A model generated the notes under the pieces. The model was given only the letters and a program-made list of their open reading frames with translations, was not told the origin of the DNA and did not search any database. From an uncultured Oscillospiraceae bacterium (GTDB lineage: Bacteria > Bacillota > Clostridia > Oscillospirales > Oscillospiraceae): DNA of 64,000 nucleotides. Where the stretch lies: positions 1 through 64,000 of the forward strand of contig CAKTPM010000001.1 in NCBI GenBank assembly GCA_934591705.1, written 5' to 3'. The translations under genes and the position numbers were made by a program. The first letter of the stretch is position 1; each line of letters opens with the position of its first letter. Below are positions 25,563-34,405 of this stretch, one piece after another.

Positions 25563-27696
25563 TTTTCAGCGCCTCCTCAATATCTTCCGGGGGAATAGGA
25601 ATTCCCTGCACGCGGATGTTCAGCGCCCGCTCCACCGCGTCCACATAGGCCGCAGAGGCGCCGTTGAACACCAGCTCGCCCATGCCCTTGGCACCGTAGG
25701 GGCCCCAGGGATAGGGGTTGTCCTGAATGTGGTAAAACTGCTTGGGGAAGTCCATGGAGGTGGGGATGACATAGTCGGACATGGACTTCTGCTTGAAGTA
25801 GCCGTTCTTGTTCTCGATCTTTTCCATGGAGCTATAGCCCAGAGACTGGAGAATGCCGCCGTTGATCTGGCCGTGGACGATGAGCTCATCAATGGCCTTG
25901 CCGATCTCATGGGAGGACCAGACCCCCACGGTCTTGACCTCGTTGGTGAGCTTATCCACCTCCACCTCCACGCAGGCGACGCCCCAGCCGTAGCCCAGGT
26001 AGGCATCGCCCCGGAAGGTGGCCTGATCCCAGGGGTATCCCTCGGGGTGCTCATACTCCACCTCGGTGGAGAAATCACCCTCGTTCCAGCGGGCCTTCAT
26101 CTCCAGTGCGGCCCGCTCTACCAGGCGGCCCACCACCATGGTGGAGCGGGAGGCGGCGGTGGGACCGGAGTCCACCACCTTGGAGGTGTCGGGGTTTTTA
26201 TACTCCACATTGGCCATGTCGATGCCCAGCGTGGCGGCGCAGATCTTCCGCAGGGTGGTGCGGAAGCCCTGGCCCATCTCCGTGGAGCCCACGAAGATCT
26301 CCACCTTGTCGCCGGTCTTGGTCAGCCGGGCGTGGGCCTTGATGATGGCCTGCTCGCCGTTGCCGGTGAAGGCGCCGCCGTGGTTATAAAGGGAAATGCC
26401 GATACCGCGGCCGCAGCCGGGGGTATACTCCTTGGCCTTGCGCCAATAATCGGACTCCCGGGTCACCACCTCCAGCATCTCGGGGAGCTTGACCTCCTCG
26501 ATGATGTGGCCGTTGGTGGTGGTCTCATCGCCCTTCCTGCAGAGGTACTGCTCCTTGAGAGCCAGGGGATCCACCCCCAGGTGGCGGGCGATATGGTTGA
26601 GGTGGGTCTCGATGGCAAAGAGGGTCTGGGGCGCGCCGAAGCCACGGAAGGCGCAGGTGGGGAAGGTGTTGGTGCCGATGCCCTCGCCCTTGAGGTAGGT
26701 GTTGGGGAAGGTGTAGACGCCGTTGGCATGGAAAACACCACGCTGGAGCACCACGAAAGAGGAGCTCAGATACGCGCCGCAATTATAGTAAATATGGCCC
26801 TGGACGCCGGTGATCCTGCCGTCCTTCAGAGCGGTTTTATAGATGCACTTGCTGGGGTGGCGCTTCACGGAGAACTGGGTGTCCTCCTCCCGGTCAAAGA
26901 CCATTTTAATGGGCTTGCGGATGATGTTCTCGGCCACCAAAAGCGCGCCGCAGAGCACATCCGGGAAGTGCTCCTTGCCGCCGAAGGCGCCGCCGGTGGT
27001 GCACTGGCGGATGATGATGTCCTCCGGCGGGATGTTCAGGATGCCCGCGATAGACTTGCGGATGTAGAAGGGGCACTGGGCGGAGGCATAGAACACGAAC
27101 TTCCCGTCCTCCATGTCGGCCAGGGCGCTGTTGGTCTCCAGGTGCACATGCTCCTGATAGGGGGTGGTGATGGTCTCTTCAAAAATCTCATCCGCCTCGG
27201 CGAAGATCTCGGCCATGGGGCGGCCCTTCTCGCAGAAAAGCTCGCACATCACATTGCTGTCCTTCTCCGGGAACATGGGGCCGCCCACGCAGCGGATGCC
27301 GTCATCGATGGTGACGGCGGGCTCCTGGGCCTCATAGTCCACCACGATGGCGTCCCGGAGCTCCTTGAGCTTGCCCCGGTCGGGGCCCACCACCAGGCCG
27401 ATGGTCTCGCCCACATAGAGCACATAGTCCTGGGCGAAGCAGCGCCAGTCCTTGGTGATCATCCAAAGCTCGTTTTTGCCCTCCGCCGGAATGTCCTTGG
27501 CGGAGATGAAGTAATACCCCTCCGGCAGCTCCGGCACATGGATGTCCAGGATCCTGCCTCTGGGGATGGTGCTGCGGACCATGTAGGCATACTGCATATC
27601 AGGCAGTTTCATGTCGCAGACATACATGGCCTCGCCGCGGGCTTTTTCCGCCGCGTCGATGCGCTTGATCTTGTCATCGATCTTTGTAATTGGCAT
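25552..27696 (-). CDS. Molybdopterin-binding subunit of a molybdenum hydroxylase
   Basis: A 714-residue XdhA/CoxL-type catalytic subunit, first gene of the operon that continues with the Fe-S, FAD, YgfM and XdhD genes. Cofactor loops TTGGAFGGKEHF and STEMGQGFRTT are present, and GAKGMGE near the C-terminus holds the expected catalytic glutamate. AFRGFGAPQ is the substrate-pocket loop of the family. Which heterocycle is hydroxylated cannot be decided. It is divergent from mocA. I found no convincing promoter for it in the 148-base gap. Confidence 0.9.
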   Translation of the reverse strand: MPITKIDDKIKRIDAAEKARGEAMYVCDMKLPDMQYAYMVRSTIPRGRILDIHVPELPEGYYFISAKDIPAEGKNELWMITKDWRCFAQDYVLYVGETIGLVVGPDRGKLKELRDAIVVDYEAQEPAVTIDDGIRCVGGPMFPEKDSNVMCELFCEKGRPMAEIFAEADEIFEETITTPYQEHVHLETNSALADMEDGKFVFYASAQCPFYIRKSIAGILNIPPEDIIIRQCTTGGAFGGKEHFPDVLCGALLVAENIIRKPIKMVFDREEDTQFSVKRHPSKCIYKTALKDGRITGVQGHIYYNCGAYLSSSFVVLQRGVFHANGVYTFPNTYLKGEGIGTNTFPTCAFRGFGAPQTLFAIETHLNHIARHLGVDPLALKEQYLCRKGDETTTNGHIIEEVKLPEMLEVVTRESDYWRKAKEYTPGCGRGIGISLYNHGGAFTGNGEQAIIKAHARLTKTGDKVEIFVGSTEMGQGFRTTLRKICAATLGIDMANVEYKNPDTSKVVDSGPTAASRSTMVVGRLVERAALEMKARWNEGDFSTEVEYEHPEGYPWDQATFRGDAYLGYGWGVACVEVEVDKLTNEVKTVGVWSSHEIGKAIDELIVHGQINGGILQSLGYSSMEKIENKNGYFKQKSMSDYVIPTSMDFPKQFYHIQDNPYPWGPYGAKGMGELVFNGASAAYVDAVERALNIRVQGIPIPPEDIEEALKNVQ

Positions 27697-27794
27697 ATCG
27701 TTTTGCCCCCTGTTACAAAAATTTTTCTGAGTTCCTGATTTCTACCTTATTAAAAGTGCATCAAATATCGGGATGGCACATTTTAAACATTTCA

Positions 27795-27823
27795 TTGCGG
27801 TTTTGCGAAAAGTTGGATATACT
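27795..27823 (+). promoter_or_regulatory. Sigma-A promoter of mocA
   Basis: -35 TTGCGG (27795-27800), 17-base spacer, -10 TATACT (27818-27823), 21 bases before the ATG. Confidence 0.7.
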
Positions 27824-27844
27824 ATCCCCAAAGGGAGGGATCGC

Positions 27845-28411
27845 ATGGAATTGGGATGCATCGTCATGGCCGCCGGCAGCGCCAGCCGCTTCGGCAGCAA
27901 CAAGCTCTTGGCCTCCTTGGAGGGCCGGCCCCTCATCGCCTACGGCTTAGACGCTCTGCCCGCTCAGCGGTTCGCCGCCGTGGCGGTGGTCACGCAATAT
28001 GAGCGGGTAGCGGACTTGGCCCGGGAGCGTGGATTTCAGGTGCTCTATAACCGCCACCCGGAGCGGGGCCAAAGTGAGTCCATCAAATTGGGCCTCGGCG
28101 CCCTGAGCACCTGTGACGGCGTTCTCTTCCAGGTGGCCGACCAGCCCTATCTCCGACAGGACACCCTCCTGCGGCTTATAGACCTCTTTGCCGCCCACCC
28201 CCGGGACATCGCCGCCCTGGGGCACCACGGCCAGCGGGGGAATCCCTGCCTGTTCGCCGCCCGGTTTTTCCCGGAGCTGATGGCCCTCACCGGTGACCGG
28301 GGCGGCAGCGGCGTCATCCGCCGGTATCCCCAGGCCCTGCACCTTTTGGAGGTGGAGGCAAGGGAGCTTTTGGACATTGATACCCCGGAGATCTTGGCCC
28401 GGCTTCAATAG
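27845..28411 (+). CDS. mocA: Molybdenum cofactor cytidylyltransferase-like protein
   Basis: A 188-residue nucleotidyltransferase of the MocA/MobA (YgfJ) type, which adds CMP to the molybdopterin cofactor, the form used by xanthine dehydrogenase-type enzymes. The nucleotide loop is MAAGSASRFGSNKLL near the N-terminus, and FQVADQPYL holds the metal-binding aspartate. The ATG at 27845 has GGGAGG upstream; an earlier ATG lies inside the promoter. It sits between two Mo-enzyme operons, which supports cytidine rather than guanosine addition. It has its own promoter and terminator. Confidence 0.88.
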   Translation: MELGCIVMAAGSASRFGSNKLLASLEGRPLIAYGLDALPAQRFAAVAVVTQYERVADLARERGFQVLYNRHPERGQSESIKLGLGALSTCDGVLFQVADQPYLRQDTLLRLIDLFAAHPRDIAALGHHGQRGNPCLFAARFFPELMALTGDRGGSGVIRRYPQALHLLEVEARELLDIDTPEILARLQ

Positions 28412-28420
28412 CATAACCCC

Positions 28421-28459
28421 TCCCCTGCCGCCTTTTCCGGCGGCAGGGGACATTTTTTG
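28421..28459 (+). terminator. Terminator of mocA
   Basis: A 12-base perfect inverted repeat (28421-28432 and 28439-28450), then two T-runs on the plus strand. It lies between convergent genes. Confidence 0.9.
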
Positions 28460-28463
28460 TTTT

Positions 28464-31151
28464 TTACCACCAATAGCGGGGCATCTTGGGCCGCTCGTAG
28501 GGCGTTTTCATCAAGGGTAAGCTGGTGCGCATCTCGCCGTCCATGGCGAAGTACGCCCCTGCCACGGCAGGCGCCGTGGGGATGGTGGTGATCTCGCCGA
28601 TGCCGATGGCGCCGCAGGCCATGTCCTGGCCCTCCTTCTCCACCAGAATGCTGTGGATCTCCGGCACCTGATGGGCCCGGAACAGGCCCAGAGTGCCGTA
28701 TTTGACGCTGGGCTTGCAGTCGTAAAGCGGGTAGTGCTCTGTGAGTGTAAAGCCCAGGGCCATTACAACGCCGCCCTCGATCTGCCCCTCGCAGCTGATG
28801 GGGTTGATGGCCTTGCCCACGAAATGCGCCGCGTCGATCTCCCGGATGGTGCCGTCGTCATTAAGGACGCACACCTGGGTGGCATAGCCGTAGGCCACAT
28901 GGCTCACGGGGTTCTCCACATCCGTGGTCCCTAAGGGGTTGGTCTTGGCCAGGTACTCGCCATAGAACTCCCGGCCCTCCAGGGCCTTCCAGTCCACCTG
29001 GGCCCCGGCGGGCAGCTCGGTGCCCACGGTGCCCTGGCTGTTGCTGCCGGGCAGATCCTCCAGGCCCCGGCGGTTGGCGATGCCGGTATAGTCGGACACC
29101 GTGATCTCCGCACCGGCGGCCTGCAGCAGCTTTTGGCAGGCCCGGCGGCAGGCCTCGCCGGTGACCAGGGTCTGCCGGGATCCGGAGGTGGTGCCGGAGT
29201 CCGGGGCGTTGACGGTGTTGGCCGCCTCGTAGACAATGTCCCGGGCCTCACAGTGGAGCATGGTGCCAACGATCTGGGTGAGCACCGTGCCCAGGCCCTG
29301 GCCGATGCAGGAGGCGCCGCTGCGGATGTGGAGCTTGCCGCCCTGCACCGCCACGATGCACCGCCCGGTATCCGGGATGCCCACGCCCACACCGGCGTTC
29401 TTCATGGCGCAGGCGATGCCCACGAGCTTGTTGTTTTCGCAGATGTCCTTCACGGCCTCCAGGGTCTCCACCAGGCCCGTGGAGGGGGGCGCGATCTGCC
29501 CGTTGGGCAGGGTGAGACCCGGGCGGATGGCATTGCGGTAGCGAATCTCCCAGGGGGAGAGGCCCAGCTCGTGGGCCATCTTGGTGAGGGTCATTTCAAT
29601 GGCGTAGCAGGTCTGGGTGACGCCAAAGCCCCGGAAGGCCCCCGCCGGGGGATTGTTGGTATAGTACGCCCGGCCGGTGATCTCAAAATTTTCATAGTGG
29701 TAAGGGCCGGCGGCATGGGTGCAGGCCCGCTCCAGCACCGGGCCGCCCAGGGAGGCATAGGCGCCGGTGTCGGCGATGACCTCCGCCTTGACGCCCTGGA
29801 TGTAGCCATCTTGGGTGCAGCCCATGGTGATGGTCACCTTCATGGGGTGGCGCTTGGGGTGGATGATGATGCTCTCCTGCCGGGTGAGCTTCACCTTCAC
29901 CGGGCGGCCTGTGAGCCAGGCCACCAGGGCGGCATGGTGCTGCACCGTCATGTCCTCCTTGCCGCCGAAGCCGCCGCCCACCAGCATATTGGTGACATGG
30001 ACCTTCTCCTGGGGGATGCCCAGCATCAGGGCCGTCTCCCGGGCGGTATCGTAGGTGCCCTGGTCGGAGGAGAGGATGCACACACCATCCCCCTCCCGAT
30101 AGGCCACGGCGCACTCCGGCTCCAAAAAGGCGTGCTCGGTATAAGGGGTCTCGTAGTGGTACATCAGCACCCGGTCGGCCTCCAGGAGGGCCTTGTCGGC
30201 GTTGCCCCGGGAGACATGCTTTTCACAGAGAAGGTTTCCGCCCTCGTGAACCTTGGGGGCAAAGGGCTGGGCCGCGTAGGTGGGGCTGAACACGGGCTTG
30301 AGCTCCTCATAGTCCACCTCCACCAGGACCTTGGCCGCCGCCAGTATCTCCGGGGTCTCCGCTGCCACCAGGCAGATGGCATCGCCCAGGAAGTGGGTGA
30401 TCTTGCCCACGGGGATCATGGTGTCCCAGTCCTGGGTGAGGTGGCCCACCTTCACCTGACCGGGGATGTCCGCGGCGGTATAGACCCCCACCACGCCGGG
30501 CAGTGCCTCGGCCTTTTCCTTATGGATGGCCAGCACCCGGGCCCGGGGGTACTTGCTGCGCACGGCGCTGGCATAGATCATGCCGTCTAAATAGATGTCA
30601 TCGGGGTATTTGCCGCTGCCCAGGACCTTTTCCCGGGCGTCGATCCGGGGCAGGGACTGCCCCACCCGGGCCGGGCCGTCCTCCCGGGGGATCTCCCCGC
30701 CGGTGCGCAGGAGCTCCGCGGCTAAGAGGATGCCGTCAATGATCTTCTTATAGCCGGTGCAGCGGCAGATGTTGTTGCGGATGGCATAGGCCGCCTCCTC
30801 CCGGGAGGGAGCGGGGTTCACATCCAAAAGGCCCTTGGCGGAGATCACCATACCCGGGATGCAAAAGCCGCACTGCACCGCCCCCGCCTTGGCGAAGGCG
30901 TAGGCATAGACATCCTTTTCCCGCTGAGAGAGGCCCTCCACGGTGAGGATGGTCTTGCCCTCCAGCTTGTCGGTGGAGGGGACGCAGGCCTTGGTCGCCT
31001 TGCCGTCTATCAAAACATGGCAGGTGCCGCAGGCACCCTCGCTGCAGCCGTCCTTCACGGAGGTCAGGCGCAGCTCATCCCGCAGGTAGCGCAGGAGCTT
31101 TTGGTTCTTCTCAACGGTCACTTCCCTGCCGTTGACTGTAAACTTTGCCAT
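28464..31151 (-). CDS. Selenium-dependent xanthine dehydrogenase-type enzyme, fused Fe-S and Mo domains
   Basis: An 895-residue protein with an intact N-terminal [2Fe-2S] domain (cysteines 36, 41, 44, 56 and 94, 97, 129, 131) fused to the Mo-binding domain. The cofactor loop ASCIGQGLGTV and the C-terminal GAIGIGE with the catalytic glutamate are present. The domain order and size fit the selenium-dependent xanthine dehydrogenase family, and yqeB nearby supports a selenium cofactor. No in-frame TGA is needed, since selenium in this family is a labile cofactor and not selenocysteine. The FAD subunit would have to come from the neighbouring operon or be absent. The promoter is at 31224-31252. 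Xanthine as substrate is inferred from the family. Confidence 0.88.
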   Translation of the reverse strand: MAKFTVNGREVTVEKNQKLLRYLRDELRLTSVKDGCSEGACGTCHVLIDGKATKACVPSTDKLEGKTILTVEGLSQREKDVYAYAFAKAGAVQCGFCIPGMVISAKGLLDVNPAPSREEAAYAIRNNICRCTGYKKIIDGILLAAELLRTGGEIPREDGPARVGQSLPRIDAREKVLGSGKYPDDIYLDGMIYASAVRSKYPRARVLAIHKEKAEALPGVVGVYTAADIPGQVKVGHLTQDWDTMIPVGKITHFLGDAICLVAAETPEILAAAKVLVEVDYEELKPVFSPTYAAQPFAPKVHEGGNLLCEKHVSRGNADKALLEADRVLMYHYETPYTEHAFLEPECAVAYREGDGVCILSSDQGTYDTARETALMLGIPQEKVHVTNMLVGGGFGGKEDMTVQHHAALVAWLTGRPVKVKLTRQESIIIHPKRHPMKVTITMGCTQDGYIQGVKAEVIADTGAYASLGGPVLERACTHAAGPYHYENFEITGRAYYTNNPPAGAFRGFGVTQTCYAIEMTLTKMAHELGLSPWEIRYRNAIRPGLTLPNGQIAPPSTGLVETLEAVKDICENNKLVGIACAMKNAGVGVGIPDTGRCIVAVQGGKLHIRSGASCIGQGLGTVLTQIVGTMLHCEARDIVYEAANTVNAPDSGTTSGSRQTLVTGEACRRACQKLLQAAGAEITVSDYTGIANRRGLEDLPGSNSQGTVGTELPAGAQVDWKALEGREFYGEYLAKTNPLGTTDVENPVSHVAYGYATQVCVLNDDGTIREIDAAHFVGKAINPISCEGQIEGGVVMALGFTLTEHYPLYDCKPSVKYGTLGLFRAHQVPEIHSILVEKEGQDMACGAIGIGEITTIPTAPAVAGAYFAMDGEMRTSLPLMKTPYERPKMPRYWW

Positions 31152-31223
31152 AGCGTTCTTACCTTTCTCGGTGGGTTTTGCGCTGGGAAAACAGCGCCTA
31201 TCAGGTCATCATAATTCATCATC

Positions 31224-31252
31224 AGTATACACCAAGAGGCGCTTTCCTGCAA
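31224..31252 (-). promoter_or_regulatory. Sigma-A promoter of the fused hydroxylase gene
   Basis: Minus strand: -35 TTGCAG (31247-31252), 17-base spacer, -10 TATACT (31224-31229). The leader of about 65 bases contains a GCGCTG/CAGCGC hairpin near 31178-31195. Confidence 0.7.
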
Positions 31253-31332
31253 GTTTTTTAGGCAGATTTACCATGAACACCCCCTATTCTTTTTTCAGAA
31301 CAACGCCGTGCATAGCTTTCACTGCGGATACG

Positions 31333-31360
31333 AAAAAAGGAGCCGAAACGGCTCCTTTTT
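31333..31360 (-). terminator. Terminator of the lon-engB unit
   Basis: A 12-base perfect inverted repeat (31334-31345 and 31349-31360) just after the engB stop, with T-rich sequence on the minus strand. Confidence 0.9.
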
Positions 31361-31365
31361 GGGGT

Positions 31366-31959
31366 TTATTTCTGCAAAATAGCGGAAATTGCAGCCATAA
31401 GCTCGGTTTTGCCGGTACCCTTCTCCGCGGAAAAGGGGATCAGGAGCACCCCGTCATCCAGCGCCAGCACCTCACGGATGCGCTGCAGATTGGGCTCGAC
31501 CTCACTTTTTTTCAGTTTGTCCAGCTTGTTGGCTAAAACGATCATGGGACAGCCGCTCTCCCGGAACCAGGTGCACATGGTCACATCGTCCGCCGTGGGC
31601 TTGTGGCGGGCGTCCACAATGAGAACGCCCAGGGAGATGAGCCCCTCCTCGGCAAAATAGCTCTCCATCAGCCGGCCCCAGCGGTCCCGCTCCTCCTTGG
31701 AGACCTGGGCATAGCCGTAGCCGGGCAGGTCGGTGATGTAGACGCTGCCGTCGATGAGGAAGTAGTTGATCTGGTTGGTTTTGCCGGGGGTAGCGCCCAC
31801 CCGGGCAAAGTTCTTGCGGTTCAGAAGGCGGTTGATCACCGAGCTTTTCCCCACATTGGAGCGCCCGGCAAAGGTGATCTGGGGCCGGCCGTCCCGGATA
31901 AACTTCTCCCGCTTCACCGCCGAGAGGACAAATTCCGCCTTGTTAAAGTTGATCGCCAC
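31366..31959 (-). CDS. engB: Ribosome biogenesis GTPase EngB (YsxC/YihA)
   Basis: A 197-residue GTPase needed for late large-subunit assembly. The G1 loop is GRSNVGKSS, G3 is DLPGYGYA, and G4 is NKLDKLKK; all are intact and in the usual order. It starts 17 bases inside the 3' end of lon, an arrangement that is conserved in Firmicutes, and is followed by a strong terminator. Confidence 0.96.
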   Translation of the reverse strand: MAINFNKAEFVLSAVKREKFIRDGRPQITFAGRSNVGKSSVINRLLNRKNFARVGATPGKTNQINYFLIDGSVYITDLPGYGYAQVSKEERDRWGRLMESYFAEEGLISLGVLIVDARHKPTADDVTMCTWFRESGCPMIVLANKLDKLKKSEVEPNLQRIREVLALDDGVLLIPFSAEKGTGKTELMAAISAILQK

Positions 31960-34339
31960 AGCGCACCTCCTGAGTGGGCTTCGCGGTAAACGCGGTCATA
32001 TGCTGCACGGCCTCCTTCCGGGAATCCGGCTCCAGGGCCGCCGGGAACACGGTGTCCACCGTATCCACCGGGATGAATCGCAGAGCCCGGCGCACTGTCT
32101 GGTCGATCTCCTCCAAGTCCTTTTCATTCTCCCGGGGGAGGATGACGGTGGTGATGCCGTTTCGCAGAGCGGCCATGGTCTTTTCCTTCAGGCCGCCGAT
32201 GGGCAGCACCCGGCCCCGGAGGGTCACCTCTCCGGTCATGGCCACATCCCGCCGTACCTTCCGGCCGGTGAGGGCGGAGAGGATCGCGGTGGTGATGGCG
32301 ATGCCGGCGCTGGGGCCGTCCTTAGGCGTGGCTGCCTCCGGGAAGTGGATGTGGATGTCCTTATTCTTATAGAAGTCCCTGTCCAGGCAAAGCTGCTCCG
32401 TGCGGCTGCGCAGACACGACAGGGCCGCCTTGGCGCTCTCCTGCATCACGGTGCCCAGGTTGCCGGTGAGCTCCAGCTTGCCGGTTCCCTCCATCACATT
32501 GACTTCGACCTCCAGAATTTCGCCGCCTACCTCCGTCCAGGCCAGGCCGTTCACCACGCCCACCTCGTTCTGCTTCAGGTGCGCACCCTCGGTATAGCGG
32601 ACCACGCCCAGGAGCTCCTTGAGGTCTTTTTCTGTAATGGTAACAGACTTTACGCCTTCTGTTACGATACGCATTGCTGTCTTGCGGCAAAGCTTGCCCA
32701 GCTGCCGCTCCAGCACACGGACGCCGGACTCCTTGGTATAGCCGGTGATGACCTGCCGCAGGGCCGCATCGGTGATCTTGCACTGGGCAGGGCGCAGGCC
32801 GTGCTCCTTGCGCTGCTTGGGCAGAAGGTGGCGCTTGGCGATCTCCAGCTTTTCCTCATCGGTATAGCTGCTGAGCTCAATGACCTCCATGCGGTCCAAA
32901 AGGGGCCGGGGGATGGTGTCTAAGGTGTTGGCGGTGGTGATGAACATCACCTTGCTCAGATCCACCGGCAGCTCCAAGAAGTGATCCCGGAAGGCGTAGT
33001 TTTGCTCTGCGTCCAGCACCTCCAGCAGGGCGGAGGCGGGATCTCCCCGCATATCGCTGGCCAGCTTGTCGATCTCATCGAGCACCATCAGGGGATTCAT
33101 GGCGCCGCAGCGGATGATGGCCTCGATGATGCGGCCGGGCATGGCGCCGATGTAGGTCTTGCGGTGGCCGCGGATGTCGGCCTCATCCCGGACGCCGCCC
33201 AGGGAAAGCCGGGCCAGCTTGCGGTTCATGGCCTTGGCAACGGACACGGCGATGGAGGTCTTGCCCACGCCGGGAGGGCCCACCAGGCAGAGGATCTTGC
33301 CCTTGGCGTCGGGGTTGATCTGCCGCACGGCAATGAACTCCAGGATCCGCTCCTTTACCTTCTCCAGGCCGTAGTGATCCTTTTCCAGGATGGCCCGGGC
33401 CCGCTCCACATCCGCCCGGTCGTGGGTCAGCTTGCCCCAGGGCATCTCCAGGCAGGTATCCAAATAATTGCGGATGACCGCGGCCTCGGCACTGCCGAAG
33501 GGCTGCTTTGCCAGGCGGTTAAGCTCCTTCATGAGCTTCTCTCGGGTCTCCTTGTCCACCCGCAGCGCGTCCAGCTTCTCGGCATATTCGGCGATCTCCT
33601 CGTCGCCGTCCTCCCCCAGCTCGTGCTGCAGGACCTTCATCTGCTCCCGGAGGATCATGTCCTTCTGCACCTGGGTCACGCGCTGGCGCACCTTCTGCTC
33701 CATTTCAGATTCGATGGAGAGGACCTCCACCTCATGGGCCAAAAGCTCGTTCAGCCGCTGGAGCCGGCGGACGGGGTTGAGCTCCTCCAAAAGCCGCTGG
33801 CGGTCATCGTGGCGGAGGTTGATATTCTGGCCGATGACATCGGCCAGCCGCCCGGGATCCTTCAGATCCAGCACCGCGGCCAGGAAATCGTCGCTGACGC
33901 TGTTGGAGACCTCCTTATACTCGCCGAAAATGGCGTAGGTCTGCCGGAGCATCGCCTCCACCCGCTTGGTGCGGCGTCCGGGGGGATCCTCCTCCAGCAG
34001 CTCCACATTGGCCTGGAGGTACGGCTTGGTCTGCCACAGGCGGTGGATGCGGGCCCGATGGCCGCCCTCGGCGATGACCCGGACGCTGGACTCGGAGGTC
34101 TTGATGATCTGCAGGATATGGGCCACGGTGCCCACCTGATAGAGATCCTTCTCCTCCGGCTGGGAGGTGGCGATGTCCCGCTGGGTCACCAGAAATACGG
34201 TGCGCTGGGCCTCCATGGCGGCATCCAGCGCAAAGATGGATACCTCGCGCTCCACATCAAAGCTGATGGAGAGGCCGGGAAAAACCGTCAGTCCCCGGAG
34301 GGCGATGACGGGGATATTCATTCTCGTCTTCTCTTCCAT
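31943..34339 (-). CDS. lon: ATP-dependent protease La
   Basis: A 798-residue Lon protease. The order is an N-terminal substrate-binding domain, then the AAA+ module with Walker A GPPGVGKTS, then the C-terminal protease domain. The catalytic serine lies in PKDGPSAG and the lysine in GGLKEKTMA. Lon removes damaged and regulatory proteins in the cytosol. It follows clpX by 66 bases, which hold a hairpin, and overlaps engB, giving the common tig-clpP-clpX-lon-engB block. Confidence 0.97.
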   Translation of the reverse strand: MEEKTRMNIPVIALRGLTVFPGLSISFDVEREVSIFALDAAMEAQRTVFLVTQRDIATSQPEEKDLYQVGTVAHILQIIKTSESSVRVIAEGGHRARIHRLWQTKPYLQANVELLEEDPPGRRTKRVEAMLRQTYAIFGEYKEVSNSVSDDFLAAVLDLKDPGRLADVIGQNINLRHDDRQRLLEELNPVRRLQRLNELLAHEVEVLSIESEMEQKVRQRVTQVQKDMILREQMKVLQHELGEDGDEEIAEYAEKLDALRVDKETREKLMKELNRLAKQPFGSAEAAVIRNYLDTCLEMPWGKLTHDRADVERARAILEKDHYGLEKVKERILEFIAVRQINPDAKGKILCLVGPPGVGKTSIAVSVAKAMNRKLARLSLGGVRDEADIRGHRKTYIGAMPGRIIEAIIRCGAMNPLMVLDEIDKLASDMRGDPASALLEVLDAEQNYAFRDHFLELPVDLSKVMFITTANTLDTIPRPLLDRMEVIELSSYTDEEKLEIAKRHLLPKQRKEHGLRPAQCKITDAALRQVITGYTKESGVRVLERQLGKLCRKTAMRIVTEGVKSVTITEKDLKELLGVVRYTEGAHLKQNEVGVVNGLAWTEVGGEILEVEVNVMEGTGKLELTGNLGTVMQESAKAALSCLRSRTEQLCLDRDFYKNKDIHIHFPEAATPKDGPSAGIAITTAILSALTGRKVRRDVAMTGEVTLRGRVLPIGGLKEKTMAALRNGITTVILPRENEKDLEEIDQTVRRALRFIPVDTVDTVFPAALEPDSRKEAVQHMTAFTAKPTQEVRCGDQL

Positions 34340-34370
34340 GAGAGTTCTCCTTTCGTAAGGGGATGAGGCA

Positions 34371-34401
34371 AAGGGAGAGGCGTGGGCCTCTCCCCTTTTT
34401 T
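34371..34401. terminator. Hairpin between clpX and lon
   Basis: GGGAGAGGC (34373-34381) pairs with GCCTCTCCC (34386-34394). The long T-run is on the plus strand, where no gene needs it. On the minus strand the U-run is only three bases, so it may attenuate or process the clpX-lon transcript rather than end it. Confidence 0.45.
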
Positions 34402-34405
34402 GTCG

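Noticed and set aside
28464..31151. Selenocysteine in the fused hydroxylase
   Set aside because: The frame is open without TGA, and the family uses a labile selenium cofactor rather than selenocysteine.
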